From: Pseudosulfitobacter pseudonitzschiae
GTDB taxonomy: Bacteria; Pseudomonadota; Alphaproteobacteria; Rhodobacterales; Rhodobacteraceae
Reading direction: 5' to 3'
Length of the DNA stretch: 64,000 nt
Assembly (NCBI RefSeq): GCF_002222635.1
Contig: NZ_CP022415.1
Span: 3,286,001 to 3,350,000 of the forward strand
The translations under genes were made by a program, and so were the position numbers. A model generated the notes under the pieces. That model was not told the origin of the DNA and did no database searches. It saw only the letters and a program-made list of their open reading frames with translations. Of this stretch, positions 44,385 through 53,775 are shown one piece after another. Numbering within the stretch: position 1 is the stretch's first letter; each line of letters starts with the position of its first letter.

Positions 44385-47183
44385 CTAGTGCGCCTCGGCC
44401 CAGTTTGCACCTTTGCCCGCGTCCACTGTCAGTTTCACATCCAGTTTAACAACCGGATCTGCGGCGTTTTCCATAACGTCGCGCGCGGCGTCGATCAGTG
44501 CGTCTTCTGATCCGTTTTCGACCTCGAACAGCAGTTCGTCATGCACCTGCAACAACATCGTGGCGGGAATATCGGCGATCGCCGCAGGCATCCGGATCAT
44601 CGCACGGCGGATCACATCGGCGGCGGTGCCCTGAATCGGCGCGTTGATTGCAGCGCGGGCGGCGAAACCGGCACGCGGGCCTTTGCTGGCGATCTCGGGC
44701 GTATGGATTTTGCGACCGAACAGCGTTTGGACAAAGCCGTGCTCTTTGGCAAAAGCTTTGGTGTCATCCATATACGTGCGGATGCCGGGGAAGCGTTCGA
44801 AATAGCGGTCGATGAACCCCTGCGCCTCGGCCCGCGGAATGCGCAGATTGCGCGCCAGACCAAAGCCCGAGATGCCGTAAATGACGCCAAAGTTGATCGC
44901 CTTGGCCTGACGGCGGATGTCGGGGGTCATGTCATCAAGCGAGACGTTGAACATTTCGGAAGCCGTCAGTGCGTGAATGTCGATGCCATCGGCAAAGGCC
45001 TGTTTCAGCTCGGGAATGTCCGCGATATGCGCCAAAATCCGCAGCTCGATCTGGGAATAGTCCAGCGCAACCAGGGTCTTGCCCTGTTCGGCCACGAATG
45101 CTTCGCGGATGCGGCGCCCCTCTTCGCTGCGGATCGGGATGTTTTGCAGGTTCGGATCGGTCGAGGCCAACCGCCCCGTCGACGCGCCCGCGATGGAATA
45201 GGACGTGTGAACGCGCCCCGTGTCGGGATTGATGTGATCCTGCAACGCATCGGTATAGGTCGATTTCAGCTTGCTCAACTGCCGCCAGTCCAGAATGCGG
45301 CGGGGGAAATCGTGGATGGTGGCAAGGTCTTCCAGAATGTCGGCACCGGTGGAATATTTGCCGTTGGTGCCCTTCTTGCCGCCCTCCAGCCCCATGTCTT
45401 CGAACAGGACTTCGCCGACCTGCGCAGGCGATCCAACATTGAATTTGCGGCCTGCCAGTTGGTAAATCTCGTCTTCCAGCCCCGCCATTTTCTGCGCAAA
45501 GGCATTGGACATGCGCGACAGCGTATCACGGTCGACCTTGATGCCCGACCGCTCCATCGCGGCCAGAACGGGCACCAGCGGACGTTCCAGCGTTTCATAA
45601 ACTGTCGTTACCCCGACGCGGTGCAGTTGCGGTTTCAGCGTTTGCCACAGACGCAGGGTAATATCGGCATCTTCGGCGGCATAGGCCACGGCCTTGTCCA
45701 GCGGCACACGATCAAAGGTGATCGCGGATTTGCCACTGCCCAGCAGCGGTTTGATCGGGATCGGTGTGTGGCCCAAATAACGTTCCGACAGCGCATCCAT
45801 GCCGTGATTGTGCAGGCCCGCGTGCATCGCATAGGACAGCAGCATCGTGTCGTCGATCGGGGCCACGGTGATGCCAAGCCGTGCAAAAATCTTGGCGTCA
45901 TATTTCATGTTCTGCCCGATCTTCAGAACCGCAGGATCTTCAAGCACGGGCGTCAGCATTTCAAGACACTGTTCCAGCGGCATCTGTCCCTCGGCCAGCG
46001 CGTCCGAGCCGAACAGATCGTCGGTGCCGCTGTCTTTGTGGATCAACGGAATATAACAGGCTTGTCCGGCGTCCACGCACAGCGAAATGCCCACCAGTTC
46101 GGCAACCATTTCATCCAGACCGGTGGTTTCGGTGTCCACGGCAACCCAGCCGCGCTCGCGGATGCGGTCGATCCAGACTTGCAGACCGGCGGCATCGCGG
46201 ACGTGCTCATAGGCGTCGGGGTCGAAGGGCACAGCCTCCATTTCGGGTATGTCGGCGGGTGCAGGGGTCTTGTCCTCGATCACCGGAGCTTCGACGTGCA
46301 GCGCCTCGGCGATGCGCTTGGACAGGGTGCGGAATTCCATCTCGGCCAGAAAGCCCAGCAAGCGATCGGGATCGGGCTCGCGCACTTCCAGATCGTCCAG
46401 CGTAAAGTCCAGAGGGGTGTTTTCGTCCAGTTGCACCAGATCACGGCTCAGGCGGATCTGGTCGGCGTGGTCGATCAGAGTCTGACGGCGCTTGGGCTGC
46501 TTGATTTCTGACGCGCGGGCCAGCAGCGTGTCCAGATCACCGAATTCGTTGATCAGCAGCGCGGCGGTCTTGATCCCGATGCCGGGTGCGCCGGGCACGT
46601 TGTCGACACTGTCGCCGGCCAGCGCCTGCACGTCCACGACGCGGTCGGGAAAGACGCCGAATTTCTCGAACACACCATCACGGTCGATGCTTCTGTTCTT
46701 CATTGCATCCAGCATTTCAACGCCGTCGCCGACCAGTTGCATCAGGTCCTTGTCGCTGCTGATAATCGTGCAACGCCCCCCTGCGGCGCGGGCCTGTACG
46801 GCCAGCGTGGCGATGATGTCGTCGGCCTCGAAACCTTCTTTTTCTTTGCAGGCGATGTTGAACGCCTCGGTTGCGGTACGGGTCAGCGGAATTTGTGGGC
46901 GCAGGTCTTCGGGCATCGCTTCGCGGTTGGCTTTGTACTGGTCGAACATCTCGTTGCGGAAGGTGTGGCTGCCTTTGTCAAAGATCACGGCAACATGGGT
47001 CACATCGCCGCCAGCGTTCCCCTCGACATAGCGTTGCAACATATTGCAAAACCCCGCGACGGCACCAATTGGCAGCCCGTCAGACTTGCGCGTCAGCGGC
47101 GGCAGCGCATGGTAGGCGCGAAAGATAAACGCCGAGCCGTCGATCAGGTGCAGGTGGCACCCTTTTCCGAATTTTCCTGACAT
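44385..47183 (-). CDS. polA: DNA polymerase I
   Basis: 932 aa. Start 47183 (MSGKFGKGCHLHLIDGSAFI) is preferred over 47231. N-terminal 5'-3' exonuclease (HLHLIDGSAFIFRAYHALPP, then GDSVDNVPGAPGIGIKTA). The 3'-5' proofreading domain keeps its acidic pair in VAVDTETTGLDE. The polymerase domain has motif A LDYSQIELRILAHI, motif B RRQAKAINFGVIYGIS and motif C LLQVHDELLFEV. All three activities look intact. It fills gaps in repair and replaces RNA primers. Confidence 0.97.
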   Translation of the reverse strand: MSGKFGKGCHLHLIDGSAFIFRAYHALPPLTRKSDGLPIGAVAGFCNMLQRYVEGNAGGDVTHVAVIFDKGSHTFRNEMFDQYKANREAMPEDLRPQIPLTRTATEAFNIACKEKEGFEADDIIATLAVQARAAGGRCTIISSDKDLMQLVGDGVEMLDAMKNRSIDRDGVFEKFGVFPDRVVDVQALAGDSVDNVPGAPGIGIKTAALLINEFGDLDTLLARASEIKQPKRRQTLIDHADQIRLSRDLVQLDENTPLDFTLDDLEVREPDPDRLLGFLAEMEFRTLSKRIAEALHVEAPVIEDKTPAPADIPEMEAVPFDPDAYEHVRDAAGLQVWIDRIRERGWVAVDTETTGLDEMVAELVGISLCVDAGQACYIPLIHKDSGTDDLFGSDALAEGQMPLEQCLEMLTPVLEDPAVLKIGQNMKYDAKIFARLGITVAPIDDTMLLSYAMHAGLHNHGMDALSERYLGHTPIPIKPLLGSGKSAITFDRVPLDKAVAYAAEDADITLRLWQTLKPQLHRVGVTTVYETLERPLVPVLAAMERSGIKVDRDTLSRMSNAFAQKMAGLEDEIYQLAGRKFNVGSPAQVGEVLFEDMGLEGGKKGTNGKYSTGADILEDLATIHDFPRRILDWRQLSKLKSTYTDALQDHINPDTGRVHTSYSIAGASTGRLASTDPNLQNIPIRSEEGRRIREAFVAEQGKTLVALDYSQIELRILAHIADIPELKQAFADGIDIHALTASEMFNVSLDDMTPDIRRQAKAINFGVIYGISGFGLARNLRIPRAEAQGFIDRYFERFPGIRTYMDDTKAFAKEHGFVQTLFGRKIHTPEIASKGPRAGFAARAAINAPIQGTAADVIRRAMIRMPAAIADIPATMLLQVHDELLFEVENGSEDALIDAARDVMENAADPVVKLDVKLTVDAGKGANWAEAH

Positions 47184-47272
47184 GAGATCCTCGCTGCTGG
47201 CTTTGGCAGTCTTGTGCCACAGGCAAGCCACAGCTTCCAGATGGCGCGCTTGTTGCGCGTGGAATTAGTTCG

Positions 47273-47354
47273 GGCTTTGCCCTGTCTTCCCGCAGTATTC
47301 TCGCCCGGAGAAGCGGCGGGCCGCCGTTTCAGCTTCATCTTGCCAAATAAACTC
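47273..47354 (-). repeat. Intergenic repeat copy 2 with GC hairpin
   Basis: The minus strand at 47354-47333 carries the same 22-nt sequence as 35811-35832 with two differences. It is followed by a 9-bp GC-rich palindrome (47311-47319 with 47321-47329) and then a small hairpin around 47273-47283. It lies in the 196-nt gap between polA and the DUF2459 gene, apart from which I see no gene or promoter there. Confidence 0.5.
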
Positions 47355-47379
47355 AAATCCCACAGGTGCCACGCATGGC

Positions 47380-48084
47380 TCAGCCAGCCGACTGATACAA
47401 CCGGTGCGACAGGCTGACCGACAGGGGTAAGGGGGTCCACCGGCCAAAGCGCAGACCTGCGGCCCGCACCATTTCGCCGATCCAGACATTGCAGGTGCGA
47501 AAGGCGTTAAAATGACCAGTGGCCGGATAGAACAGATCGGTGGCGGTAAAGCCGGAGTTGGCCAGTGGGGCGTCGCCACGGACAGTTGCGCGCAGAGCAG
47601 TCAGGAACCGTGCGTATTGGGTATCGGTCATGGCAAAGCTGCGCAGGTCCAGCGTGGCGGGCACTGCGCCGACCACATCCAGCCGTAGGACCGAGGTGTC
47701 GCCGGTCAGCCCGTTCCATGCGGCGCGGGCGGTCACGTCGCCATAGTTTCCGACTGTGGTGTAAAAATCATGCGCGCCCCAGCCGATCAGCAGGTTTTGC
47801 GCACCGTTCATATCCATCATCAGCGCCGCGTCGGGCAGGTCCGCAAAGGTTGTGCGCGTCATGTCGTCCAGCGGCAAAATGAAATCGTAATGAATGGGCC
47901 CCGCAATCAACAGAACCTGATGGTTGGGCGTGCCGGTGTCTGCGGTGCGTCCTGACGGGACCAATGCGCCGACAATTGCCGCGCAGGGATAGCTTAAGAT
48001 CAGGACAATCAGCGCAACGAACAGCCGTTTCAGCTGTCGGCCCTGTGGTCTGCGTGGACGTATTTGCAATCGCAATAGGGACAT
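47380..48084 (-). CDS. DUF2459 (TIGR02117-type) membrane-anchored protein
   Basis: 234 aa. An N-terminal helix ([22 protein letters not shown]) is followed by the DUF2459 pattern: [50 protein letters not shown]. The His and Cys residues in GPIHYDF and FRTCN are well conserved in this family, suggesting a cysteine hydrolase-like fold, though the function is unknown. The ATG at 48084 lies within the zinc-finger gene (55-nt overlap). A later non-ATG start near the end of that gene is possible. Confidence 0.78.
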   Translation of the reverse strand: MSLLRLQIRPRRPQGRQLKRLFVALIVLILSYPCAAIVGALVPSGRTADTGTPNHQVLLIAGPIHYDFILPLDDMTRTTFADLPDAALMMDMNGAQNLLIGWGAHDFYTTVGNYGDVTARAAWNGLTGDTSVLRLDVVGAVPATLDLRSFAMTDTQYARFLTALRATVRGDAPLANSGFTATDLFYPATGHFNAFRTCNVWIGEMVRAAGLRFGRWTPLPLSVSLSHRLYQSAG

Positions 48085-48209
48085 TCGACCCAGCCTTGAT
48101 CCATCGGGATCTGCAACCAGACACGCGGATGGCCCAGCGCCCCTTCCGAGCCGTCACAGGCCACGCGGTATTGTTCGACGATTTTGGTCTCGGGGGCTTG
48201 CAGGGTCAT
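48030..48209 (-). CDS. Small zinc-finger protein (zf-CHCC)
   Basis: 59 aa with the pattern VACDG, GHPRVWL and [11 protein letters not shown], matching the zf-CHCC family (related to mitochondrial complex I subunit NDUFS6, and common in alphaproteobacteria). GAGGAC precedes ATG 48209; the upstream in-frame ATG 48221 lacks a good ribosome site. It probably binds one zinc; the function is unknown in bacteria. Confidence 0.85.
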   Translation of the reverse strand: MTLQAPETKIVEQYRVACDGSEGALGHPRVWLQIPMDQGWVECPYCDCKYVHADHRADS

Positions 48210-48447
48210 GGGCGTCCTCATCGGTCCGATAGTCGCGCCTTTATGGGCCGGAAGAACACCCCCATGCAAGGGGGATCAGGCCCTGCCGAGCCGCGCGGTG
48301 TGGTATGCACCGGTCTGTTTTCTACGCAAATCAGGTCTCTAAGCGCCAAGGCACGGTCCAATTCCGCCAATCCGGCTCAAAACGGTTCACCCTGACGGTG
48401 TGCTGCGTTAGAACGCCACAAAATGGTCATAAAGGTCGCGCTGCATC

Positions 48448-49956
48448 ATGTCCCCAAAACCCGTTGTTCTGTGCATTCTTGATGGCTGGGGTCTGCGTGA
48501 GGACTCTGCCGGAAATGCCCCTATGCTGGCAAAAACGCCGACGTTCGACCGGATTTTGGCGACTTGCCCCAACGCGAGGTTGATCACCCACGGCCCCGAT
48601 GTGGGGCTGCCGTCCGGACAGATGGGCAATTCAGAGGTGGGGCATACCAATATCGGAGCAGGCCGCGTGGTTGCGATGGACCTTGGCCAGATTGATCTGG
48701 CGATCGAGGACGGTTCCTTTTTTGAAAACGGGGCATTGAAGGCGTTTATTAGCGCGGTCAAAGGTGCGGGTGGTACGGCGCATCTGATGGGTGTTGTGTC
48801 GGATGGCGGGGTGCATGGCCACCTGATTCATATGATTGCAGCCGCCCAAGCCTGTGCCGATGCGGGCCTGACCGTAAAAATCCACGCGTTGACTGATGGC
48901 CGCGACGTGGCGCCAAAGTCCGCCCAAGGGTATTTCCGGACATTGACCAAAGCGCTGCCCGCAGGGGCAAGTATTGCAACCGTCACGGGTCGCTATTTTG
49001 CGATGGACCGTGACAATCGCTGGGACCGTGTGCAAAAGGCGTTTGATGCCATTGTACATGCCAAAGGCAATGCCGCCACTGATGCACAAGAGGCCGTAGC
49101 ACAGGCCTATGCTGCTGATACCACAGATGAATTTATCCCTGCCACCGTGATTGGCGATTATGAGGGCGCACAGGATGGCGACGGTGTGTTCTGTCTGAAC
49201 TTTCGCGCCGACCGCGCGCGCGAAATCATGGCGGCGATCGGCGCGCCGGATTTCAACGCATTTGAAGCAGGAACGCGGCCCGAGTGGGCGGGGCTGCTGG
49301 GGATGGCCGAATATTCGGACCAGCACAGCGCCTATATGCAGACCGCTTACCCCAAACCCGCGATCGTCAACACGCTGGGCGCTTGGGTGGCCCAACACGG
49401 GCTGCGCCAGTACCGCATTGCCGAAACCGAGAAATATCCGCATGTGACATTCTTCCTGAATGGCGGCGTCGAGGTGCCTGCGGACGGCGAAGACCGCTAC
49501 ATGCCCAAAAGCCCAGATGTCCCCACCTATGACGTGCAACCCGAGATGTCGTCGGAAGAGGTCACAGCGCATTTGGTGCAGGCGATCGGCGACGGCTATG
49601 ATCTGATTGTGGTGAATTATGCCAACCCAGATATGGTCGGCCACACAGGTGATCTGGATGCCGCGATTGCCGCCTGCGAAGCGGTGGATCGCGGGCTGGC
49701 GCAGGTTGTGGCCGCACTTGAAGCCGTGGGCGGTGCGATGATCGTGACGGCGGATCACGGAAACTGCGAAGTGATGATCGACCCCGAAACCGGTGGGCCG
49801 CACACGGCGCACACGCTGAACCTTGTGCCAGTGGCCGTGGTCGGCGCGCAGGGTGAACTTAGTGATGGTCGGCTGGCCGACCTTGCGCCGACGTTGCTGC
49901 ATCTGATGGGGTTGGAGCAGCCCGCCGAGATGACGGGGAGCGTTTTGCTGAAATGA
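48448..49956 (+). CDS. gpmI: 2,3-bisphosphoglycerate-independent phosphoglycerate mutase
   Basis: 502 aa glycolytic enzyme interconverting 3- and 2-phosphoglycerate with two manganese ions. The N-terminal metal Asp is in VVLCILDGWGLRED, and the catalytic Ser in MGNSEVGHTNIG. Further metal ligands are in NYANPDMVGHTGD and TADHGNCE near the C-terminus. Length is standard. Its stop overlaps the ATG of the EnvC-like gene (ATGA), tying a central metabolic gene to cell-wall genes. Confidence 0.97.
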   Translation: MSPKPVVLCILDGWGLREDSAGNAPMLAKTPTFDRILATCPNARLITHGPDVGLPSGQMGNSEVGHTNIGAGRVVAMDLGQIDLAIEDGSFFENGALKAFISAVKGAGGTAHLMGVVSDGGVHGHLIHMIAAAQACADAGLTVKIHALTDGRDVAPKSAQGYFRTLTKALPAGASIATVTGRYFAMDRDNRWDRVQKAFDAIVHAKGNAATDAQEAVAQAYAADTTDEFIPATVIGDYEGAQDGDGVFCLNFRADRAREIMAAIGAPDFNAFEAGTRPEWAGLLGMAEYSDQHSAYMQTAYPKPAIVNTLGAWVAQHGLRQYRIAETEKYPHVTFFLNGGVEVPADGEDRYMPKSPDVPTYDVQPEMSSEEVTAHLVQAIGDGYDLIVVNYANPDMVGHTGDLDAAIAACEAVDRGLAQVVAALEAVGGAMIVTADHGNCEVMIDPETGGPHTAHTLNLVPVAVVGAQGELSDGRLADLAPTLLHLMGLEQPAEMTGSVLLK

Positions 49957-51083
49957 TCCGCGTGTTTGCCCTTTTGGCTTGTTTCTGGCCAGCGATGCTG
50001 GTGGCGCAGGACGGCACGGCACTGGCCCGCAAAGCAGGGGTGCAGTTGCAAGAGGCAGCGGTGCAACTGGACGATGCAGAGAGTGCGCGTGACCGGATCA
50101 AGGCGCTGACAGCCACCATTCGGGCCTATGAAACCGGTCTGGCCGCAATGCGCGACGGGCTGCGCCGCGCGTCGTTGCGCGAAACGCAACTGACGCGGCA
50201 GCTGGCGGCACGCGACGGTGAAGTTGCGGGCTTTCTGGGCACCTTGCAGACCATCGGGGCCGCGCCCTCGCCCACTTCGTTTTTACATCCTGACGGCCCG
50301 ACTGGGACCGCACGCGCAGGGATGCTGTTGGCGGAACTGACGCCGGCGTTGAATGCGCGTGCCGCCGGACTGCGTCGCGATCTGGAGGATGTGCAGAACC
50401 TGCGCGCGATCCAAACGCAGGCTACCGCGCAGATGCAACAGGGCCTGACCGAAGTCCAAACCGCCCGCACCGCACTGTCACAGGCGATGGCCGAGCGTAC
50501 CGACCTTCCGCGCCGCTTTACCGAAGATCCGGTGAATACGGCCATTTTGCTCGAATCATCGGAAACTCTGGATGCCTTTGCCACGGGGGTGGCCAATATT
50601 GCGCATGACGAAAGCTTGATCAGCCTGCCCGATCTGTCCGCCCGTATCGGCGATCTGCCGCTGCCCGCACGCGGTCTGATCCTGCGCGGCGCAAATGAGG
50701 CCGACGCCGCAGGCATCACGCGCCCCGGCATCTTGTTGGGCACACGCCCCGGCGCACTGGTCACCGCACCAACTGCGGCAACAGTGCGCTATCAGGGGCC
50801 CCTGCTGGACTTGGGGCAAGTGGTCATTCTGGAACCGCAGCCCGATACGCTGTTCGTTTTCGCAGGGCTGGGTGCGGTCTATGTCGAAACCGGCGAGGTG
50901 GTGGCCACCGACGCGCCAATCGGGTTGATGGGTGGACTTTCTGCCGCGACTGAGACAACTGGAATGTCACAGGATGGTGATGCCTCTGGCACTGCCCGTT
51001 CAGAAACGCTCTATATAGAAGTAAGGCAAGACAACGTTCCGCAGGACCCGGCTTCGTGGTTCCGCCAAGGTAAGGATGGATAA
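49953..51083 (+). CDS. EnvC-like murein hydrolase activator (degenerate LytM)
   Basis: 376 aa. A signal peptide (MIRVFALLACFWPAMLVAQ) is followed by long coiled coil from about 25 to 210 and a C-terminal M23-like fold. The catalytic sites are gone: where active LytM enzymes have an HLHFEV-type end, this protein has TLYIEV, and the first His/Asp motif is also absent. This is the pattern of EnvC, which activates amidases instead of cutting. It is 6 nt upstream of ctpA and overlaps gpmI, an arrangement common in alphaproteobacteria. Confidence 0.83.
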   Translation: MIRVFALLACFWPAMLVAQDGTALARKAGVQLQEAAVQLDDAESARDRIKALTATIRAYETGLAAMRDGLRRASLRETQLTRQLAARDGEVAGFLGTLQTIGAAPSPTSFLHPDGPTGTARAGMLLAELTPALNARAAGLRRDLEDVQNLRAIQTQATAQMQQGLTEVQTARTALSQAMAERTDLPRRFTEDPVNTAILLESSETLDAFATGVANIAHDESLISLPDLSARIGDLPLPARGLILRGANEADAAGITRPGILLGTRPGALVTAPTAATVRYQGPLLDLGQVVILEPQPDTLFVFAGLGAVYVETGEVVATDAPIGLMGGLSAATETTGMSQDGDASGTARSETLYIEVRQDNVPQDPASWFRQGKDG

Positions 51084-51089
51084 AGTCTG

Positions 51090-52421
51090 ATGAGAAAATT
51101 CGTAATGGCCGCGCTGGGTGGCACATTGGCGGGTGCAATCGCCACGACGCAAATCGCAGGCCCCCTGCTGGCGCAAGAAGCGACCCGCAATTCCAGCGTT
51201 TATGAACAGCTTGATCTGTTTGGCGACATTTTTGAACGCATCCGCTCGCAATACGTCGAGGAAGTGGACGCCGCCGAACTGATCGAGGCAGCGATTGACG
51301 GGATGCTGACATCGCTTGACCCGCACTCGTCCTATCTGTCACCCGATGACGCCGCCGCCATGCGCGTGCAAACAAGCGGCGAATTCGGCGGGCTGGGCAT
51401 CGAGGTCACGCAAGAAGAGGGCTTCGTCAAAGTCGTCTCGCCCATCGACGGCACCCCTGCCGCCGAAGCAGGTATCGAAGCGGGTGACATTATCACCCAC
51501 GTCGATGGCGAAAGCGTTCTGGGTTTGACCCTTGATGCTGCCGTTGAAAAGATGCGTGGGCCAGTTGGCTCCGAGATCATCATCACCGTGGCGCGTGAAG
51601 GTGAACAAGAACCCTTTGACGTCTCGATCATCCGCGACACCATCGAATTGCAAGCCGTGCGCGCCAGGGTCCAAGGTGAAACGGTTGTGCTGCGTGTTAC
51701 CACTTTCAACGACAAAACCTTCCCCAATCTCGAAGAGAAGCTGGTCGAAGAAGTCGAAAAACTGGGTGGCATCGAAAGCGTCAACGGCTTTGTCCTTGAT
51801 CTGCGTAACAACCCCGGCGGTCTGTTGACTCAAGCGATCAAAGTTTCGGACGCCTTTCTGGAAGAAGGCGAGATTGTGTCGACCCGTGGCCGTGATCCTG
51901 CCGATGGCGACCGGTTCAACGCCACACCGGGCGATCTGGCGCAGGGCAAGCCGATTGTCGTGCTGATCAACGGCGGTTCAGCCTCGGCGTCCGAAATCGT
52001 GGCCGGTGCGCTAAAAGATCACCGTCGGGCGATCATCGTAGGCACCAAGTCATTTGGCAAAGGGTCGGTTCAGACCATCATGCCGTTGCGGGGCGACGGA
52101 GCAATGCGCTTGACCACGGCACGGTACTACACGCCATCGGGCCGGTCTATTCAGGCGCTGGGCGTCAGCCCTGACGTCATTGTGCAACAACCGCGTCGCG
52201 AACCCGACACCGAGGAGGAAGACGGCCCACCGCTGTTGCGCTCCGAGGCTGATCTGCGCGGTGCGATCACCAACGACAGTCTGAGCGAAGACGAGATTCG
52301 CCAGATCCAGGAAGATCGCGCCAAGGCAGAAGCGGCGGCTGAACTGCGCGAAGAGGACTACCAGTTAGCCTATGCTATCGACATCCTCAAAGGTCTTTCG
52401 GCACTGGGTCCGAAAGACTGA
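51090..52421 (+). CDS. ctpA: Carboxy-terminal processing protease (S41, CtpA)
   Basis: 443 aa periplasmic serine protease. The signal peptide or anchor lies at residues 5-28 ([20 protein letters not shown]). The PDZ domain is at about 85-160 ([20 protein letters not shown]). The S41 domain has the nucleophile Ser in [11 protein letters not shown] and the Lys in [10 protein letters not shown]. Together with the EnvC-like protein it fits control of peptidoglycan hydrolysis. It is followed by a strong terminator. Confidence 0.94.
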   Translation: MRKFVMAALGGTLAGAIATTQIAGPLLAQEATRNSSVYEQLDLFGDIFERIRSQYVEEVDAAELIEAAIDGMLTSLDPHSSYLSPDDAAAMRVQTSGEFGGLGIEVTQEEGFVKVVSPIDGTPAAEAGIEAGDIITHVDGESVLGLTLDAAVEKMRGPVGSEIIITVAREGEQEPFDVSIIRDTIELQAVRARVQGETVVLRVTTFNDKTFPNLEEKLVEEVEKLGGIESVNGFVLDLRNNPGGLLTQAIKVSDAFLEEGEIVSTRGRDPADGDRFNATPGDLAQGKPIVVLINGGSASASEIVAGALKDHRRAIIVGTKSFGKGSVQTIMPLRGDGAMRLTTARYYTPSGRSIQALGVSPDVIVQQPRREPDTEEEDGPPLLRSEADLRGAITNDSLSEDEIRQIQEDRAKAEAAAELREEDYQLAYAIDILKGLSALGPKD

Positions 52422-52426
52422 TAGCC

Positions 52427-52460
52427 AAAAAGGGGGCGGCGCAGGTGTGCCGCCCTTTTT
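52427..52460 (+). terminator. Rho-independent terminator after ctpA
   Basis: AAAAAGGGGGCGGC (52427-52440) pairs with GCCGCCCTTTTT (52449-52460), leaving two unpaired G and an 8-nt loop, 5 nt after the ctpA stop. The T-run follows directly. It ends the gpmI-envC-ctpA transcript. Confidence 0.88.
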
Positions 52461-52596
52461 CCATTCGGTGCGGATGACATTCGGAATTTGCAACGGCTTC
52501 CGGTTGCCCGAAATCCACGTTCCGACGCGACGGCGCAGTGGACAGACGCGCCGCAAAATGGTCACACAGGGCCAAATTGCACGAGGAGCACACACT

Positions 52597-53382
52597 ATGG
52601 ATTTCGACGTCGAAAATCTGACCATCACCCCCCACGATGACGGCGTCGTCGAAGTCACGCTATCGCGCCCCGCCAAACGCAATGCGCTGAACGCCGAGAC
52701 CATCGAAGAGCTGATCCAGGTGTTTTCGAAGTTGCCCCGCCAAGGTGCTCGCGCGGTTGTTCTGAACGCACAGGGTGATCATTTTTGTGCCGGATTGGAT
52801 TTGGTTGAACACCACACCGAAAACCGCCGTCCCGAAGATTTTATGCACCTGTGCCTGCGCTGGCACGAAGCATTCAACAAGATGGAATATGGCGGCGTCC
52901 CAATCATCGCAGCGCTGAAGGGGGCCGTGGTTGGCGGTGGACTTGAATTGGCGTCAGCCGCCCATGTGCGCGTGATGGACCCGACAACCTATTTCGCCCT
53001 GCCCGAAGGCCAGCGTGGTTTGTTCACTGGCGGTGGTGCAACGATTCGCGTGGCCGATCTGGTGGGTAAGGCGCGGATGATCGACATGATGCTGACGGGC
53101 CGTGTCTATAAAGAGGACGAGGCCGTGCAGGTGGGGCTTGCCCAATACCGCGTAAAAGACAGCCAAACCAAGGCGCTGGAACTGGCGCGCACCGCAGCAC
53201 AGAACCCGCCGCTGTCAAATTTTGCAATCTGTTCGGCCATCAGCCACATGCAGAATATGTCGGCACTGGATGCGGCCTATGCTGAAAGCGTGGTGGCCGG
53301 CATCGTCAACACCCAAGAAGCCTCGCGCGACCGGCTGGATGCTTTTGCCAAAGGTACAGCGGCGCGCGTGCGCCCGGACTGA
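52597..53382 (+). CDS. Enoyl-CoA hydratase/isomerase (crotonase) family protein
   Basis: 261 aa. ATG 52597 follows CGAGGAG; the frame upstream crosses the terminator and is not coding. Crotonase features: [19 protein letters not shown], oxyanion-hole region [12 protein letters not shown], and the second oxyanion-hole stretch [20 protein letters not shown]. The usual catalytic Glu position near [16 protein letters not shown] is partly kept. The reaction cannot be fixed from sequence; no thiolase or dehydrogenase is nearby. Confidence 0.87.
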   Translation: MDFDVENLTITPHDDGVVEVTLSRPAKRNALNAETIEELIQVFSKLPRQGARAVVLNAQGDHFCAGLDLVEHHTENRRPEDFMHLCLRWHEAFNKMEYGGVPIIAALKGAVVGGGLELASAAHVRVMDPTTYFALPEGQRGLFTGGGATIRVADLVGKARMIDMMLTGRVYKEDEAVQVGLAQYRVKDSQTKALELARTAAQNPPLSNFAICSAISHMQNMSALDAAYAESVVAGIVNTQEASRDRLDAFAKGTAARVRPD

Positions 53383-53388
53383 TCCCGT

Positions 53389-53760
53389 TTAGGTCGTTTC
53401 GACACAATGACGACGGAAGGCGCGCTTGAGCATGTCCAGCTCGGCGCGCAGCAGGTCTATTTCGGCGCGGATGTCGTCGCCCAGCACTTCGCCCGCAATC
53501 AGGTGAAAATGCGCCAGCTTGGTGCCGTCTTTGGCGTCGGTGATAACAAAGGTCTGAACTCCTTCGGTGATGGCCTCGGCGGGGATCGGCACTTGCAACA
53601 GCCAGTGCCCCTGTTCGTGGTCCTCGGTCAGCTGCACGTTGGCAACTGGTTTATCCAGATTGTGCACGGCCAGTTTCGGCACCTCGGTGCTTTCCGAACT
53701 GACGATGCCCTGCCAGATGCCGTTGATGATCTTGGTGCCTGTGACGGTCAGAATGCTCAT
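53389..53760 (-). CDS. Conserved hypothetical protein, coiled-coil end
   Basis: 123 aa, no signal or membrane helix. The first 90 residues look like a beta-rich domain (IINGIWQGIVSS, GHWLLQVPIPAEAI, TFVITDAKDGTKLAHFHLIA) and the last 30 form a short helix or coiled coil (DIRAEIDLLRAELDMLKRAF). I do not recognise the family; it has the feel of a lineage-specific Rhodobacterales protein. It lies 15 nt downstream of the 280-aa gene on the same strand, so the two are probably one transcript. Confidence 0.7.
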   Translation of the reverse strand: MSILTVTGTKIINGIWQGIVSSESTEVPKLAVHNLDKPVANVQLTEDHEQGHWLLQVPIPAEAITEGVQTFVITDAKDGTKLAHFHLIAGEVLGDDIRAEIDLLRAELDMLKRAFRRHCVETT

Positions 53761-53775
53761 GAGTTCGGCCTTTCG

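Noticed and set aside
44541-46511. 656-codon plus-strand frame
   Set aside because: Antisense shadow of polA; composition is His/Gln/Arg-rich with no family resemblance.
48631-50022. 463-codon minus-strand frame
   Set aside because: Antisense to gpmI, whose catalytic motifs are complete on the plus strand.
52372-52596. Upstream extension of the crotonase frame
   Set aside because: It would cross the ctpA stop and the strong terminator at 52427-52460; ATG 52597 with its ribosome site is the better start.
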